In this document: positions 5,900-6,453 of the stretch, one piece after another
Layout: each line of letters begins with the position of its first letter
Numbering within the stretch: position 1 is the first letter of the stretch
NCBI GenBank assembly: GCA_002763335.1
Contig: PEYS01000167.1
Span: forward strand, 1-6,453
Source of the DNA: Candidatus Woesearchaeota archaeon CG08_land_8_20_14_0_20_47_9
Lineage (GTDB): Archaea; Nanobdellota; Nanobdellia; Woesearchaeales; CG1-02-47-18
Reading direction: 5' to 3'
Length of the DNA stretch: 6,453 bases
The notes under the pieces: model-generated
What the model was told of the DNA's origin: nothing
The model's database searches: none
What the model saw: only the letters and a program-made list of their open reading frames with translations
Translations under genes and position numbers: made by a program

Positions 5900-6453
5900 A
5901 TGCTAGGGATATCAAGCAGCTGGTATGCTGCACAGGGCAAGACGGTATATGAATCAGTCAAGGCAGCCAATGGGCTTGGTTTCAGGCTTGTTGAGCTTGG
6001 GGCTGCACACCGCTTTGAAGAGAGGGTGTTTGATACAGTGAAGCAGGTAAAGCATGATTTTCCTGACATGCTCTTCACTGTCCACAGCTACTTCCCGCCG
6101 ATATTCAGAGAGCCGGTCATGATCAACATATGCAAGGGGCTTACGCCAGAGAACAGGAAGGCATTTGACAGCCTCTTTAAAGCAGCATCCATTGTCAGGG
6201 CAGGGATTGTCAGCATGCACTCAGGCACACTTACAGACTACGAGGCATGCGGCGAGGACAAGCAAATGAAGGGCATGATTGCGTTTAGGCAAACTAAAGG
6301 CATTGAGCATGACCTTGGGCTTAAAAATGCCTGTTCCTCATTGCAATACTGCCTCAGGCTTGCAGGTGACTATGGCATTAAGCTGTGTATAGAGAACCTC
6401 CCTAACCCTAAAACTGTGTTGCTCTCCAAGGTAGAAGACTTTAGTAGCATGCT
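5900..6453 (+). CDS. Sugar-phosphate isomerase/epimerase-like TIM-barrel protein (3' end outside window)
   Basis: The first 184 codons of an AP-endonuclease-2-type (xylose-isomerase-like) TIM barrel, a fold used by metal-dependent sugar isomerases, epimerases and endonuclease IV. The frame opens MLGISSSWYAAQGKTVYESV and reads through barrel strands ending in conserved positions: Glu32 in LVELGAAH, His62 in FTVHSYFPP, His107 in VSMHSG and Glu165 in LCIENLPNP. These are where the family places its metal and substrate ligands. The exact reaction cannot be told; the SYFPP/IN pattern fits the sugar-phosphate isomerase/epimerase group better than endonuclease IV. I chose ATG 5900 because no other start lies nearby in frame and the TATA box is placed for it. 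The gene runs off the right edge. Confidence 0.85.
   Translation, partial: MLGISSSWYAAQGKTVYESVKAANGLGFRLVELGAAHRFEERVFDTVKQVKHDFPDMLFTVHSYFPPIFREPVMINICKGLTPENRKAFDSLFKAASIVRAGIVSMHSGTLTDYEACGEDKQMKGMIAFRQTKGIEHDLGLKNACSSLQYCLRLAGDYGIKLCIENLPNPKTVLLSKVEDFSSM

Noticed and set aside
5860..6220. Two open frames on the minus strand (72 and 88 codons)
   Set aside because: Both are antisense to the TIM-barrel gene, whose conserved strand-end residues are clear.

Overview
The window reads as archaeal chromosome, most likely from a DPANN lineage near Woesearchaeota or Pacearchaeota. That placement is an inference. It rests on an archaeal-type valyl-tRNA synthetase, a single-unit archaeal ZPR1 zinc-finger protein, and a membrane protein of the 'AQISIFIVIG ... 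LLGVNGGY' kind that I associate with DPANN genomes. Archaeal TATA boxes also lie about 25-30 nt upstream of several start codons, and Shine-Dalgarno sequences such as AGGTGAT match the archaeal 16S 3' end. No rRNA, tRNA, CRISPR array or insertion sequence was found.

Layout. Positions 1-794 (minus): the N-terminal 264 codons of valS, running off the left edge. Positions 834-4416 (minus): a three-gene exported operon with overlapping stops and starts. In transcription order it encodes a 14-cysteine membrane-anchored or secreted protein, a subtilisin-family (S8) protease with a lipobox, and a small membrane protein with a pilin-like N-terminus. Positions 4417-4741: a 325-bp intergenic region with unusual structure, namely a GC-rich 121-bp element closed by a perfect 10-bp inverted repeat and a 13-unit array of 7-bp repeats that begins exactly at the upstream gene's stop codon. 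Positions 4742-5317 (minus): ZPR1-like protein. Positions 5356-5787 (minus): an unidentified four-helix membrane protein. Positions 5900-6453 (plus): the start of a TIM-barrel sugar-phosphate isomerase/epimerase-like gene, divergent and running off the right edge.

How it works together. The three exported genes look like one surface module: a lipid-anchored protease with a Cys-rich partner and a pilin-like or membrane-anchored partner, translationally coupled and led by one strong promoter. The housekeeping or singly transcribed genes (valS, ZPR1, the four-helix protein, the TIM barrel) each have their own TATA box placed so that the transcript would start at or within a few bases of the start codon, so they are probably leaderless. 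The exported operon has a leader with a strong Shine-Dalgarno. The least explained part is 4488-4744, where the repeat array and the inverted-repeat element share the heptamer TGGTCTT-type unit. A near-palindromic TATA box could drive the exported operon leftward and the element rightward.
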